Origin: Symbiodinium kawagutii
Lineage: Eukaryota > Sar > Dinophyceae > Suessiales > Symbiodiniaceae
Direction: 5' to 3'
NCBI GenBank assembly: GCA_009767595.1
Contig: VSDK01001720.1
Span: 100,044 to 164,043, forward strand
DNA: 64,000 nt
A model generated the notes under the pieces. The model was not told where the DNA came from. It did no database searches and worked only from the letters and a program-made list of their open reading frames with translations. This document shows, piece by piece, positions 31,447-41,042 of the stretch (positions are counted from its first letter, which is position 1; each line of letters starts with the position of its first letter). Position numbers and translations under genes: made by a program.

Positions 31447-31590
31447 ATGAGAAGTTCATACCAAGCTGAGGTCGGGAATTTGGCAGACCCGGCAGTGGAA
31501 AGTGATGACGATGTCGCCCACTGGTGGTTCACCAAATCATATCTATTGATGAATGGTTGGAAGGCATGCCATCCACATCCCAAGTTATAG
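31447..31590 (+). CDS. 47-residue acidic ORF or exon
   Basis: ATG at 31447, TAG at 31588-31590. The peptide is MRSSYQAEVGNLADPAVESD then DDVAHWWFTKSYLLMNGWK and a His/Pro-rich end. Composition is convincing for coding; function unknown. Confidence 0.35.
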   Translation: MRSSYQAEVGNLADPAVESDDDVAHWWFTKSYLLMNGWKACHPHPKL

Positions 31591-31739
31591 CAGCAACCAT
31601 TGTCAATCATGGGATAGTAGTAAGCTGTATGGTTGTTGCAACTTGACTTACCTGCTGGTGAAACATCAGCTTGCTTATATTAACTTGTACCTTAAGCACA
31701 TATATGAACTTATTTATATTCTGCTTGCATATCTCTGAA

Positions 31740-31900
31740 AAATCGATCTGCACCAGTTCCAACTGCAGCACCAGGGCCGCTGGCGCCCACTCCGCACTTG
31801 CTCATGAGGTTGTGAAGGGCCTGGAATCAGCGGGATGGTGAAGCCAACCCTTGAAGAAGAGCGCTTGGAGTGAGTCCGATTATATGCAAATTTGCTGATC
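31740..31900 (-). CDS. weak candidate exon
   Basis: The minus frame reads RVGFTIPLIPGPSQPHEQVR then SGRQRPWCCSWNWC. GC-rich. No support beyond composition. Confidence 0.2.
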
Positions 31901-31984
31901 ATTGACCAACTGGATTGTATGAATAAATACATGTACGTTTAAATTCTACATCATGTTTTAATACCTCTTATTTGTCATTCTTGA

Positions 31985-32145
31985 GTGTCAACCAATATGT
32001 ATATATATATGTACATACAAATATATATATATAAATACAACTATATATATATATATATACAACTCTATATATAATATAAATACAATATATATATATATAT
32101 ATGTCTACATGTAAAATATGTAAATAAAACCATACAAATAAATAT
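31985..32145. repeat. AT-rich (ATATAT / ATAAATAC) tract
   Basis: Several alternating AT runs over 150 bp. Confidence 0.85.
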
Positions 32146-32149
32146 ACAT

Positions 32150-32835
32150 CCGTCCTATCGCCGCTTCTTGCACCTTCTCATCTCGTATAGTTGATCATCA
32201 TGAATCTCTATTCACAAGACATCTCATGGTTTGGGCCCTTGTCAGTCATGATTCACAGAATCATACTTGATCCTCTACTATAGTGGACCACTATCAACCC
32301 ATAATCAATCACTATTCACCAAAATCAACTTCCAACAACCGACTTCACTCCCACACTCGCAAATAACCCTCACTTGATCACTGCTATTCGGCCACCAACA
32401 ACCCTAATATTCAGGTTACTCACCTTGACCTGATCGCATACTTGGATGTGCATCCCAAGGCTTGGCGCCTGGTTAGTTTTGTCCCAGCTGTAACCCTCTG
32501 CACGTACAAACAAATTGCAACTGTTATATAATCATCATTGACCTGTCATCAAATGATCTTCCATCATTGGCCACAAAGTAGCAAAATCAACCGTTAAACA
32601 CAGTTCAATCAAGATCGACTCACCATTTGCGACTGTCATGAAGCGGTACTAACCATGACGAACCAGCACTAGTGGTTAATGATGGCCAATAAGTCATTAC
32701 AACGCATTTCAGCATGAGAATGTAGTATGACTCGCATTGGTGCGTGTAACAACCACTGATATCATGATTAGCCCTATATTGGCTCTGGTTCAAGGGTCCC
32801 GGTAACCCTGGCTGCTCACATCCCTGCTTGGTTAC
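32150..32835. other. non-coding, satellite words and a family F end
   Basis: ATACTTGGATGTGCATCCCA near 32440 matches family F. ACCACTATCAACC words elsewhere. No coding call. Confidence 0.4.
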
Positions 32836-32839
32836 TATC

Positions 32840-33400
32840 CCCCTTGATAACCATTAATTACACAACCACTACTAACCGTAGTTTGCGATCGTCAACCTAA
32901 AAAAATCCCTCTAAACAAACGAAAGAACATCCCTTTTAACCTGGATGGATTGATTAAACCATAGAAAATGCCCTTTAAATTTTTGATAAAACCTTTATTG
33001 TTGGCTATTATCCCCTATTGATACCCATTTTTAACCACTGTAAACCATAGTTGACCATACACGGGGTAGGCATTACCATGTTTACCGCTGGTATCCCTAT
33101 ATCACCCATATTACCATTCTCATCATCCACTTTCACAACCCGTGCAAGCCACTATAAACCATAAAAAACGAACCATCATAAACCATTATCAACCATGGTT
33201 CACCAGTTCACCACTATGAGCCGTAGTTAACCATAGTTAGGCTGGTTGAACACCCAGAACATATCCTATAAACCGTAGTTGACCATCATTAACCACTATG
33301 AACAATATAAAATCCCATAGTATCCCATAGTTCACTACCACAAACCACTATTAATGATACCATTCACCACTATAAACCATAGTTCACCATAGAAAATCCC
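32840..33400. repeat. degenerate AACCATAGTTAACCACTAT satellite
   Basis: Many imperfect units of ACCACTATAAACCATAGTT and ATCCCATAG; A/C-biased on plus. Confidence 0.75.
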
Positions 33401-33424
33401 ATGGAACCTCAACCTCTGAACCAT

Positions 33425-33744
33425 CGAAACGTTCCCTCCAAAACCCCCCCGGGAACCCTGGGGTCGCCCCGTGGTGCCTCCTTCAGGCGCTCGTTCTCCT
33501 CGGCCAAGGCTTGGTGCCGCTGGCGGCAGGAGGCCGCCTCGTCCATGAGTTGCTGCACTTCTTCGCGGTGCTTTTGTTGGGCTTGGTTCAAGACCTCCCC
33601 GCGGCGCGGCGCGGTGCCCCGGAAGGGATGGTCATATCGGGGGGCGGACCCTTGGACGAGCATTGCAACCGGTGAGCACTGGGAATGCACCGTTGGTGAT
33701 GAGTTAGGATTGTTGTAGGACTCTATCACCTCAATTGACATCAT
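33425..33744 (-). CDS. coiled-coil exon
   Basis: A GC-rich island with minus frame GSAPRYDHPFRGTAPRRGEV, then NQAQQKHREEVQQLMDEAAS and RQRHQALAEENERLKEAPR. The heptad-rich Gln/Glu/Leu run is a clear coiled coil. Another minus exon lies upstream at 33815-34009. No further domain. Confidence 0.5.
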
Positions 33745-33814
33745 CAGATATCAAAAATGCTTCATCGCGAGTCAGCTATCCAAGTACACTACTCAGCAAA
33801 CCTCAGGGAATATC

Positions 33815-34009
33815 TCAGCAACAAAAGCACATACGCTGCACAGGGGTAGCAAACTGTGGCAACGCCAAGGCTGCCGGACCCAACTGCGGGTAGGGGACCT
33901 GACAAAAATGGCGGACCCATCGCGTCTTCAGGACTCCAGGGATGATCCATTTTATCATCGGCGCTTGTTGAAAACTCTTTGGGGCCTCTGGTCCACCTTT
34001 GTTTCTCAT
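33815..34009 (-). CDS. candidate exon upstream of the coiled-coil exon
   Basis: The minus frame, with ATG at 34009, reads MRNKGGPEAPKSFQQAPMIK then WIIPGVLKTRWVRHFCQVPY. It precedes the coiled-coil exon on the same strand. The junction could not be resolved. Confidence 0.4.
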   Translation of the reverse strand: MRNKGGPEAPKSFQQAPMIKWIIPGVLKTRWVRHFCQVPYPQLGPAALALPQFATPVQRMCFCC

Positions 34010-34170
34010 TACCGTAAGGTGTATTCTCTGATTGTTTCGGACATCCCAGGTGGTACAGGATTGCTTCTTGTTAAAAAAACCTGAGCCATTTTCTGGACTT
34101 GTGGAACAGGAACTTACAAGCCAACTTAGAGTTGTTCGCTAGTCACAGGTATGCTGAGAACAACTCTTAA

Positions 34171-34679
34171 ATGAATGAGTGTTCTCAAGTTGGATGTGTA
34201 GAACAACAACTATTGAATCACTCTGATGAACCATTAAATGTCTGGACCTTTCTCCTGTTTCCGAGGCACTTGGTCAATGGCCGGCTGATAGAGTTCTCTA
34301 GAGATCATTGCCATCCAGGTGTTGACACCCGAAAAAAACCATCCCTCATGTATCACTTGTGGAACAAGCTGGCACTCCAAAGGTACTTAGGACTAGGCGG
34401 GGTAGGATTCATGTCGGATTTGAGTGCAACTTTCTGAAGCTGACTCTTTTGGGAAAGCTACCCCCACTGGGGCGAGCCAGGGCAACAATCAACCCCATTA
34501 TTGGGTTGAACCATAACTCATGCTCGAACCATGAAGCTTCAGTTCCTACTCGTGGTTCTTGTCAATCAAATGTCCTGTTGCTGCTGTTTCCAAAGAAAAT
34601 CCAAATGAAAGCACCTTTCATTTGGGCACAAGTCACAAGTCTTTGTAGGACTGCAGCAGGCAGTTGTCTAGTTCTGTAG
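34171..34679 (+). CDS. weak coding region
   Basis: Two overlapping plus frames (34171-34437 and 34359-34679) contain DHCHPGVDTRKKPSLMYHLW and FECNFLKLTLLGKLPPLGRA. They could be two exons in different frames. No family match. Confidence 0.25.
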
Positions 34680-34689
34680 AGGTTCTGAT

Positions 34690-35050
34690 CTTGAACATGG
34701 ACACTCATGACCGTTTTACACTCTTTCTAGGTGAGGACCGCTAGATTATTCGGCCCAGGGGTACTGAAATGTTTACATGATGAAATGTGTCTGCTGCATC
34801 CCCCCAAAAAATCCTTCGCATTACACAAACAAAGCCAGAACCTGCCAGTGATATTGTGTTAGTGTAGAGAACAAAGGCACTTGTTGAAAGCAAGACTCTC
34901 ACAACAACTTACACCAACAACTCTATAAACGGGTTAATCTTACGTCAGCAAAACTGTTGAGATAAGTCAACAACATCAACAACTCTATCTTTTTGGGGGG
35001 TTAGTCTCAACATCATCAACCCTGGTGTTTACCCTGCCAGTGTTGGGGAT
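34690..35050. other. no gene seen
   Basis: CAACAACTCTAT words repeat near 34918 and 34975. No coding call. Confidence 0.4.
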
Positions 35051-35051
35051 A

Positions 35052-35145
35052 GGATGTCGCGGCGAGCACTAGGTCAGCGCGCCTGCTTTCCTTTGGCCCA
35101 AAGCGCTTCCGTTCGTTCCTGGCGATCGGGGCAGCGGCCAGGAGC
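35052..35145 (-). CDS. candidate exon, basic
   Basis: The minus frame reads [20 protein letters not shown] then [15 protein letters not shown]-rich against AT-rich flanks. Confidence 0.35.
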
Positions 35146-35149
35146 TTTG

Positions 35150-35262
35150 AAAATGGATGGATAGATGGATGGTTGGATGGTTGGATAGATGGTTGGATGG
35201 ATGGTTGGATGGATGGTTTGAGAATGGTTGGATGGTTGGATGGTTGGATAGTTGTGATGATG
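35150..35262. repeat. (GGATGGTT)n imperfect repeat
   Basis: GGATGGTTGGAT and GGATAGATGG units in tandem. Confidence 0.9.
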
Positions 35263-35548
35263 GACCATTCTGGATGGAAAGAGCAAACAATGATCATTCT
35301 GGGGCTTGTTTTTGTTGTAATCCCATTGAATCGATCTGGCTGATGTGAAAAGTGAACATGGAGAGCAGCCATGGCTTTCTTTTAGGCGTGCCATCAATAC
35401 CAAGCCCACTGGCCCTGGTTAGCTTCCTCCCGAAAATGACATGACCTTGTTGCCGAGGCCAAATTAGGCCAAATTGCTGTGGATCAGGTCCGCTAGGGAC
35501 CCTAGGAACATGCAGCGAGATTTCAGAGTTGCGGGAATAACATCTTGA

Positions 35549-35661
35549 ATGTTGAACATTGACTGTGATGAAGAGAACGCACAGGTTCGGAAATGCAAGC
35601 AACAACAAAAACAACAACAAAAAATAACAGCAGCAGCAAAGCTTCAGCAACAGAACCAGCG

Positions 35662-35731
<70 letters not shown>

Positions 35732-35820
35732 CTTCTAGGAGAGGTTCGGAAATGCAAGCAACAACAAAAACAACAACAAAAAATAACAGCAGCAGCAAAG
35801 CTTCAGCAACAGAACCAGCG

Positions 35821-35890
<70 letters not shown>

Positions 35891-35911
35891 CTTTTAGGAG
35901 ATACCCCGTAA
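35549..35911 (+). CDS. polyglutamine ORF with internal duplication
   Basis: ATG at 35549, TAA at 35909-35911. The frame reads EENAQVRKCKQQQKQQQKIT, then AAAKLQQQNQRQ and a pure Gln run, then LLGE, and the whole 53-codon block repeats before LLGDTP. The repeat unit is 159 bp, a multiple of three. The Lys/Cys/Leu residues between Gln runs are kept in this frame, and Gln is what CAA gives in the only soluble frame. It could be a real Q-rich protein or expanded microsatellite DNA. The minus frames give poly-Val or poly-Cys and are less plausible. Confidence 0.4.
35585..35902. repeat. 159-bp tandem duplication containing (CAA)n
   Basis: GTTCGGAAATGCAAGCAACA starts at 35585 and again at 35744. Each unit ends in a CAA tract of over 20 units then ACTTYTAGGAGA. 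Confidence 0.95.
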
Positions 35912-35999
35912 TAAACATGTATACTGTAATCATCCAGGGCTATAAATCCTGGGTTGGCACTATTGGTGGTAGCAATGGTGGCTATGATTTCATAGCTGT

Positions 36000-36000
<1 letters not shown>

Positions 36001-36055
<55 letters not shown>

Positions 36056-36180
36056 CGACAACAACGACAAGAACAACAACGACAACAACAACAAAAACAA
36101 CAAGAACAACAAACAACAACAACAACAACAAGAACAAAAAACAAAAACCAGGACAACAACAAAAACAAGGACAACAGCAA
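36001..36180. repeat. (CAA)n tract, third
   Basis: A pure CAA run then interrupted CAAGAACAA and CAAAAACAA words. Confidence 0.95.
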
Positions 36181-36191
36181 TGACGACAACA

Positions 36192-36301
36192 AGAGCTAGA
36201 CCAGTGAAGCACTCACCTGAACCCAGAACTACCAAGAAGGTGGCCATGGTTTTGCATGTCAACCTGACTTCCTCTTCGATCAAGGTCTCAGGAACTAGCA
36301 A
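36192..36301 (-). CDS. candidate exon
   Basis: The minus frame reads VPETLIEEEVRLTCKTMATF then LVVLGSGECFTGL and runs into the CAA tract, which would be intronic. Same strand as 36485-36679 and 36969-37157. Confidence 0.4.
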
Positions 36302-36484
36302 ACATCTTCGGGCCGTGGCTGAACATGGACGGACTTCTCGTAGTAAATCAATCGGATGTGCTAGCCACCCTTATTATGTAGCGACAATGGCAAGTATGTC
36401 CCTCCAGTGTTCATCTTGCATTGCTTGATCTTCCCGTCTTTCAGGCTGTTGATCTGCACGTTTCACACAGAAGAGTATGCAAAC

Positions 36485-36679
36485 TTAGACCTTGGAATCT
36501 TCTCTCTGTTTCTTGCACTGCACAAAGAGAGTCTGTTGTTTGGACACAGATGGTTCCGGGAATGACGAGGGCGGCCAAGCTTGGTGTCTTCGAAGCATTG
36601 TATAGATTGAACTGCACTCACTGCATAATATCTCCAGAGGGCCTTTGACCACCGTATGTTTGGCAAATCGGCATGCCAC
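36485..36679 (-). CDS. exon of a dinoflagellate multicopy family (Cys-x2-Cys type)
   Basis: The minus frame reads TVVKGPLEILCSECSSIYTM then LRRHQAWPPSSFPEPSVSKQ and TLFVQCKKQREDSK. C-x2-C, followed by a conserved-looking L-x-x-x-x-x-W-P and Q-x-x-F-x-x-C-K block, resembles a multicopy dinoflagellate protein family that I recall without a name. That resemblance is from memory. It lies downstream of 36969-37157 on the same strand. Confidence 0.45.
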   Translation of the reverse strand: MACRFAKHTVVKGPLEILCSECSSIYTMLRRHQAWPPSSFPEPSVSKQQTLFVQCKKQREDSKV

Positions 36680-36968
36680 AGTTCTTGCAGAAATTGCTCA
36701 CATTAATGTTTGGACAAAGCCATTCAAGTCGATGGGATTCTGTGTATATCCGCAACTTTGATCTACAACATTGATGTTCCATCTTTAACGAGCCATCCAA
36801 AAACTGATGTGGAAAGATTGGAAGGATAACACAAGCTACTTGAATGGCAAATGTGGGCAGTGGAAGTGGATGGTACCGCACGTTAAACATTCCTGACGTA
36901 CAAAATGCCATGTTGTTCCATGCAGTTCCCCGAACTTGGCAGCTTTCCCAGAAGGGACATCAGGGCAC

Positions 36969-37157
36969 CTACCACCTAGGAGAGTTTATTTTCTCCCTAT
37001 AACTGGTAGAAATCACCTCACCCACAGCATCGCCGCTGCTTAGTTCGGGGAGTCCAGTCCCTGCTGATTTGGCCTGAACACTCTGCTCCACTTCCTTTAG
37101 CACGGCATCGCGCAAAGCCTGAAGCAAAGCCATTGGTGCCATCCAGCAAGATTGCAC
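36969..37157 (-). CDS. candidate exon, helical N-terminus
   Basis: The minus frame reads MAPMALLQALRDAVLKEVEQ then SVQAKSAGTGLPELSSGDAV and GEVISTSYREKINSPRW. ATG near 37142. Amphipathic helix then linker. It likely belongs with the C-x2-C exon at 36485-36679. Confidence 0.45.
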   Translation of the reverse strand: MQSCWMAPMALLQALRDAVLKEVEQSVQAKSAGTGLPELSSGDAVGEVISTSYREKINSPRW

Positions 37158-37249
37158 ACATTGTTTTGTTCAAATCAGGTCTAGGTGAAGTGCTAGGTAT
37201 CCCATGGCATTGCCGCTAAAGTGACTCAGCCAACTGACCCAAAGTCACC

Positions 37250-37552
37250 GTGTACTTGGTGGACCAGGTGCTGGCAGTTTACCTTCCAACCGATAGTGGG
37301 AGGTTTCAAGTGCAACTGGCTAATTGGGAAGATGCTAAGCATGGCAAGTGGTTTTTCATGGCAAGCCAAATGGTGATAGATGATGGCGATAAGGAGAATC
37401 ATGCACATACCGGCTCAGCTTTGGATCGGTTCGACTCCCTGGTTGAACGCCAAAGCAGCTTTAATTCCTTTCACAGCAATCATCAACGAGGCATCACCAG
37501 AAATGATGGTTGGTCGCGTTCATATCGTTTGATCACGACTAAAAGTGGTTGA
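37250..37552 (+). CDS. candidate ORF, 100 codons
   Basis: ATG at 37250: MYLVDQVLAVYLPTDSGRFQ, then VQLANWEDAKHGKWFFMASQ and an acidic/His segment with SALDRFDSLVERQSSFNSF, TGA at 37550. Balanced composition. The minus strand is partly open. No domain recognised. Confidence 0.4.
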   Translation: MYLVDQVLAVYLPTDSGRFQVQLANWEDAKHGKWFFMASQMVIDDGDKENHAHTGSALDRFDSLVERQSSFNSFHSNHQRGITRNDGWSRSYRLITTKSG

Positions 37553-37650
37553 CGATTGATAAGTTGTCAATTATAACGGGCTGGTCAATAATGATAGTGG
37601 TCAAGAACAACCAACCATTAGACGCCATAGGAATGTACTGGTCAATACAT

Positions 37651-37914
37651 AAGTGGTTGGTGGTTTCAACCCCTATGAAAAATATTAGTCAACCAACCAT
37701 TTGTTAATCATGAATCATTACTACATGGTTTGACATTCCAGAGCAGAAAGTCAGAGCTTGTGCTCACTTGCAAAAACAGCCAGGCAATTAGCCACGGGGC
37801 TGGTAATCCGGCATAAATGAGCCAGACACTATAGCAGTGCTGTGCTGGTCTAAATAAAAATGGTGGTCGTAATCATTACTAGGGAAAATTAAAAATGTTT
37901 AAAAAAAACAACCA
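37651..37914. mobile_element. MITE family B copy split by a ~150-bp insertion
   Basis: The left half (GTTGGTGGTTTCAACCCC..AATCATTACTA) ends at about 37733. The right half resumes at about 37871 with AATCATTACTAGGGAAAATT and ends ACAACCAG. The 11-base word AATCATTACTA flanks the intervening DNA on both sides, as a target-site duplication would. Confidence 0.75.
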
Positions 37915-38042
37915 GGAATGTACTGGTCAATGCAGAATCGTCCATTGCTCCTTAGGGCATACTCTTGTTTGATAGCTGGTGATGGCCTACCACCAGCATG
38001 AAGGGTCCCTGCAGCCATCGACATCGAACCAAACAAGTGCAA

Positions 38043-38172
38043 AAAGGTGGGACCTCCTAGTTATCTAAGTTGGCTTGTGACTAGGGTAAGTACCACTTGT
38101 GGTAGATATAACCATTACAGTTAGGTGGTCTATCAACCAACTTATAACTTTTGATGGGCCCAGTCTTGTAAG
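38043..38172. mobile_element. MITE family D copy, diverged
   Basis: AAAGGTGGGACCTCC at the left and GATGGGCCCAGTCTTGTA at the right; internal TAAGTTGGCTTGTGA and CAACTTATAAC. Confidence 0.7.
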
Positions 38173-38558
38173 ACATGGATGACTTGTCCAAGATGATCAC
38201 ATGTGGGTCAAGCGCCCCGTAGCTCATCCTAGGGCCAAGCTAGTTGGCTCGCTGTTGGGATGACCATCCCAGGTCTCCATAAGTTTCTGGGATTCTTGGT
38301 GCCCGCAAACGACATGTAGAGACAATTCTCAGCCCAGAAGCAACATGTAGAGATTCTGTAGTGAAACAAACACGTGCTCTCTCACAAATAAACCTGTTTC
38401 GGTGGAAAAAATCCATCATTAAAAACTGGTTTACTTATGAAGTTGTTGTTTTCGTTAACTTCCAGGATAGTTTTGCCGGAGTGTAAGTCACTAACCAGGA
38501 AACAACGCTGCCGACAAATGATCACACTTAAAACACCAAGGTGTTTAGAAAGAACACA

Positions 38559-38672
38559 CATGGTGGTTTCTCAAAACAGGGTACCCCCAGGTTATGGCTG
38601 GTTGATTACTATAAATGATGAAGAAAAAATGACAACTGGGGGTTACCCCCAGACTGACTTCAAAAACACCCA
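38559..38672. mobile_element. MITE family A copy
   Basis: CATGGTGGTTTCTCAAAACA at the left; GGGGTTACCCCCAGACTGAC then TTCAAAAACACCCAC at the right. Confidence 0.8.
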
Positions 38673-38689
38673 CAACGATCCCACAACCT

Positions 38690-38877
38690 GCCGCGGTGAT
38701 TCACTGCGAATCCCGGGTCCAGGACCGGTCCCATGGTTTTCAACACCAATCAGTGCTGAAGTGCGCCTCGATCAATTCTTGATGTCCAGGCCAGGCCTTC
38801 TGAAGCTCCTGCAGAGCGCAGGGTTGATGATATTTTTCATGCTGGGTCTGGTGATGGTCCACCAGGATGGTGATTAA
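38690..38877 (-). CDS. coding-like island, strand uncertain
   Basis: Minus reads ALQELQKAWPGHQELIEAHF then STDW before a GTGTTG donor (about 38735-38825), helical and convincing. Plus reads RIPGPGPVPWFSTPISAEVR and RPGLLKLLQSAGLMIFFMLG. Minus is preferred weakly. Confidence 0.3.
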
Positions 38878-39009
38878 TTAAGGATGATTCATCATGGTTA
38901 AATGATGATTCCACTGTTGGTCGAAAGAGGTTTTTCCCGAATGCGTAGCACGGGTTCTCGTTTCATAGTGGGGGTCTGGGGGTGGAGACGTGTTCGCTGG
39001 ACGTTGCGT

Positions 39010-39065
39010 TTACATTCGCAAGTGTTCGCAACCGTCCGCAACCGTCCGCAACCGTTCGCAACCGT
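39010..39065. repeat. 10-bp minisatellite CCGCAACCGT
   Basis: Four to five tandem copies of GCAACCGTCC/GCAACCGTTC, then degenerate CGTCGCCGACC. Confidence 0.85.
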
Positions 39066-39097
39066 CCGTCGCCGACCGCGGTAGGGCCGTAAGGCCC

Positions 39098-39560
39098 GTA
39101 CCATTGGGGGAAGCGTGTGGAGGTGGTGAGTTTGCGGAGTTTGCGTGGTTTCGCGTGTCCTGCCACCTGGTTTTGCGTGACAGGCGTGGCACTTTGTAGC
39201 ATCTCAGCAGGTCTCATGATGCTTCCCACGTCCACTTTGCGTGGCAGGCGCAATGGATTCTACACTGGTGTGTTGGTGTGGCGGGTTGGTGTGGTTGGCA
39301 GTCAGGTCTCTGTACCATTGGGGGAAGCGTGTGGAGGTGGTCAGTTTGCGTGGTTTCGCGTGTCCTGCAACCTGGTTTTGCGTGACAGGCGTGGCACTTT
39401 GTAGCATCTCAGCAGGTCTCATGATGCTTCCCACGTCCACTTTGCGTGGCAGGTGCAATGGATTCTACACTGGTGTGTTGGTGTGGCGGGTTGGTGTGGT
39501 TGGCAGTCAGGTCTCTGTACCATTGGGGGAAGCGTGTGGAGATGGTCAGTTTGCGTGGTT
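39098..39560. repeat. 205-214 bp tandem repeat, two full copies and a partial third
   Basis: GTACCATTGGGGGAAGCGTG starts at 39098, 39312 and 39517. The first unit is 9 bp longer (an extra GGAGTTTGC). Units contain TTTGCGTGG, CATCTCAGCAGGTCTCATGA and CCACGTCCACTTTGCGTGGC. The partial third unit leads into the copia-like coding fragment at 39577. Confidence 0.95.
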
Positions 39561-39576
39561 TTGCATGGTTTTGGCG

Positions 39577-39942
39577 TTACTTGCTCGAGACACAGTCTAT
39601 GAATGCGTTTTTGATCAGTGCTTATTGGGTCTGGTAACGAAATCGCAGAGACCTGCGCGTAAAAGAACAAGGTTCATGACCAACGCACTGAGCATGGACG
39701 CTGCTTTTTTCAGGCGCTGCAATCATCAGACTTGCACACACCCTGGAGTGAGTCACACATGGCTGCAAGGCTCTGAAGGTGGCCAATTGCGACCCCGTAC
39801 TGCTCAGACTTACCCTGCAGAGATGTGCCGTCGTTTAGCTCTGACTGTGCAGAACGAGCTGCAAAGGCAAGCTGTCCCAGTTGCGATGATTGATGATGCG
39901 CATGATGATGAGTCTGAGGCAGACATGGTTGCTGGACATTGA
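39577..39942 (+). CDS. Ty1/copia-like polyprotein fragment
   Basis: The plus frame reads DQCLLGLVTKSQRPARKRTR, then FMTNALSMDAAFFRRCNHQT and a segment ending RPRTAQTYPAEMCRRLALTV. The arrangement D-Q-C-x-x-G-L, basic stretch, x-T-N-x-x-x-x, R-R-C, H, R-x-R-T-A-x-x-Y-P-x-x-x-C-R matches, from memory, a segment common in dinoflagellate copia-type polyproteins. There is no room for integrase or reverse transcriptase, and TGA closes the frame at 39940-39942, so this is a relic or single exon. Repeats lie directly upstream. Confidence 0.5.
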   Translation, partial: LLARDTVYECVFDQCLLGLVTKSQRPARKRTRFMTNALSMDAAFFRRCNHQTCTHPGVSHTWLQGSEGGQLRPRTAQTYPAEMCRRLALTVQNELQRQAVPVAMIDDAHDDESEADMVAGH

Positions 39943-40730
39943 AGCTGCTGGACATGAATTGGCGTCTCATTGCCGCAGAGCCATTGGCGTCAACCTGGCG
40001 GCGTTGTCCCCGGTATGCATTTTAAATTAATGTGAGCGCATGGAACTTGTGAAGCTTCGGGATCTTCTATTGGCGGCGCTGTCCTCGTAGTGGGGACTGA
40101 AGCTTTGTTGTTTCAGTGCGTTCTCTGTATGGTGCACCGGACTAGCAATTCAAAGTGCAAACCAGTCCATTGTCATTTCTTGATAAATAGTTTGGACGAT
40201 CAATGATTACCACACAATCCGGCAAATTTCTTGCAGATTCGATCAGGTGATGCTGGCTTGGCTTGAACTTCTCGAGCTACTTGTATGGCAACTGTGCAGG
40301 CGCGGAGTGCTTTTGTTGTCATGTCACAAATATATATCAAATCATTGTAACAATGATTATTTCATTTGTTCATAAAACTACATTGTATTAGTGCTTTCGG
40401 AACTTGAAATATTGACCTTGCCGGTTTTGATTGATCTTGCGCTGATGAATGATTGACATACTGTTTCAGGACTGCAAAAATCAAAAGTCGGTAAGTGAAT
40501 CTTGGAAATGCTGCCAGGCTTGCCACGCTTGCGGCGGATCCTGGCTGCGCTGCGGTGCTGTGCCAAAATCTGCAGAGGCGCTGTCCGAATTTGAAGTATG
40601 TTCTGCAATAGTCTTGGGACGCTGGTTGATGACGATGATGGTCTAGTCATTCTGCTTGGCATGTCTAGAGGAATACTTCTTATACTTGGATGGATTTTTG
40701 GCTGGAGCTTCAAAAAAAAACCTTGGTAGC
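39943..40730. other. short repeats; no gene called
   Basis: GGCGGCGTTGTCCCC near 39995 recurs as GGCGGCGCTGTCCTC near 40074 and GGCGGCGTTGTCCCC near 41183. TGTTTCAG/GACTGC and AAGTCG/GTAAGTG near 40468 and 40490 look like splice sites of a tiny exon. Confidence 0.4.
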
Positions 40731-41042
40731 ATGGACGTAGGAGCTGAAGTGTTTCGTGTTTTGCTTGCCTTCATGGACCTGGGCACCATGTGTCGTTTGC
40801 AGCAAGCAAATAAGATATATGCGTCAATGATGGAGGGGGAAAATAGATGGTATGAATTGCGAATGGATGAGTGTCGACGACAACGACGACGAGAACGACA
40901 GCGACTTGAGGTGGCCCAACTGGAAGCAGCTCGTTTGCGTCTGCAACTTGCCGAACAACAACGAATTCGTGCTAGGCTTGTCCTAGAGCTGGAGGAACTT
41001 CAAACCAGGGCTGGCCCGTTTGAACGGTCAGATTCTTCGTAA
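40731..41042 (+). CDS. F-box-like protein with coiled-coil tail
   Basis: ATG at 40731, TAA at 41040-41042, 103 residues. The N-terminal part reads VFRVLLAFMDLGTMCRLQQA then NKIYASMMEGENRWYELRMD. The order hydrophobic helix, F-M-D-L, L-x-x-x-N-K, W-x-x-L matches the F-box pattern, usually the SKP1-binding part of SCF ubiquitin ligases. The rest (RRERQRLEVAQLEAARLRLQ and similar) is a strong Arg/Glu/Leu coiled coil. An upstream in-frame ATG at 40656 exists, but this start sits at the domain edge. No substrate-binding repeats are present. Dinoflagellate F-box-like fragments can be multicopy, so function is uncertain. Confidence 0.55.
   Translation: MDVGAEVFRVLLAFMDLGTMCRLQQANKIYASMMEGENRWYELRMDECRRQRRRERQRLEVAQLEAARLRLQLAEQQRIRARLVLELEELQTRAGPFERSDSS

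Noticed and set aside
35016-35409. His/Pro/Ser-repeat or Trp/Gly/Leu-repeat ORFs
   Set aside because: Translations of the GGATGGTT repeat; only the 35052-35145 flank looks coding.
35294-36301. Poly-Val, poly-Leu, poly-Cys and poly-Thr ORFs
   Set aside because: Other frames of the (CAA)n tracts; only the Gln frame has plausible flanking residues.
38902-39253. Arg-rich ORFs on both strands
   Set aside because: They run through the 10-bp CCGCAACCGT repeat and the start of the 205-bp repeat; composition is repeat-driven.
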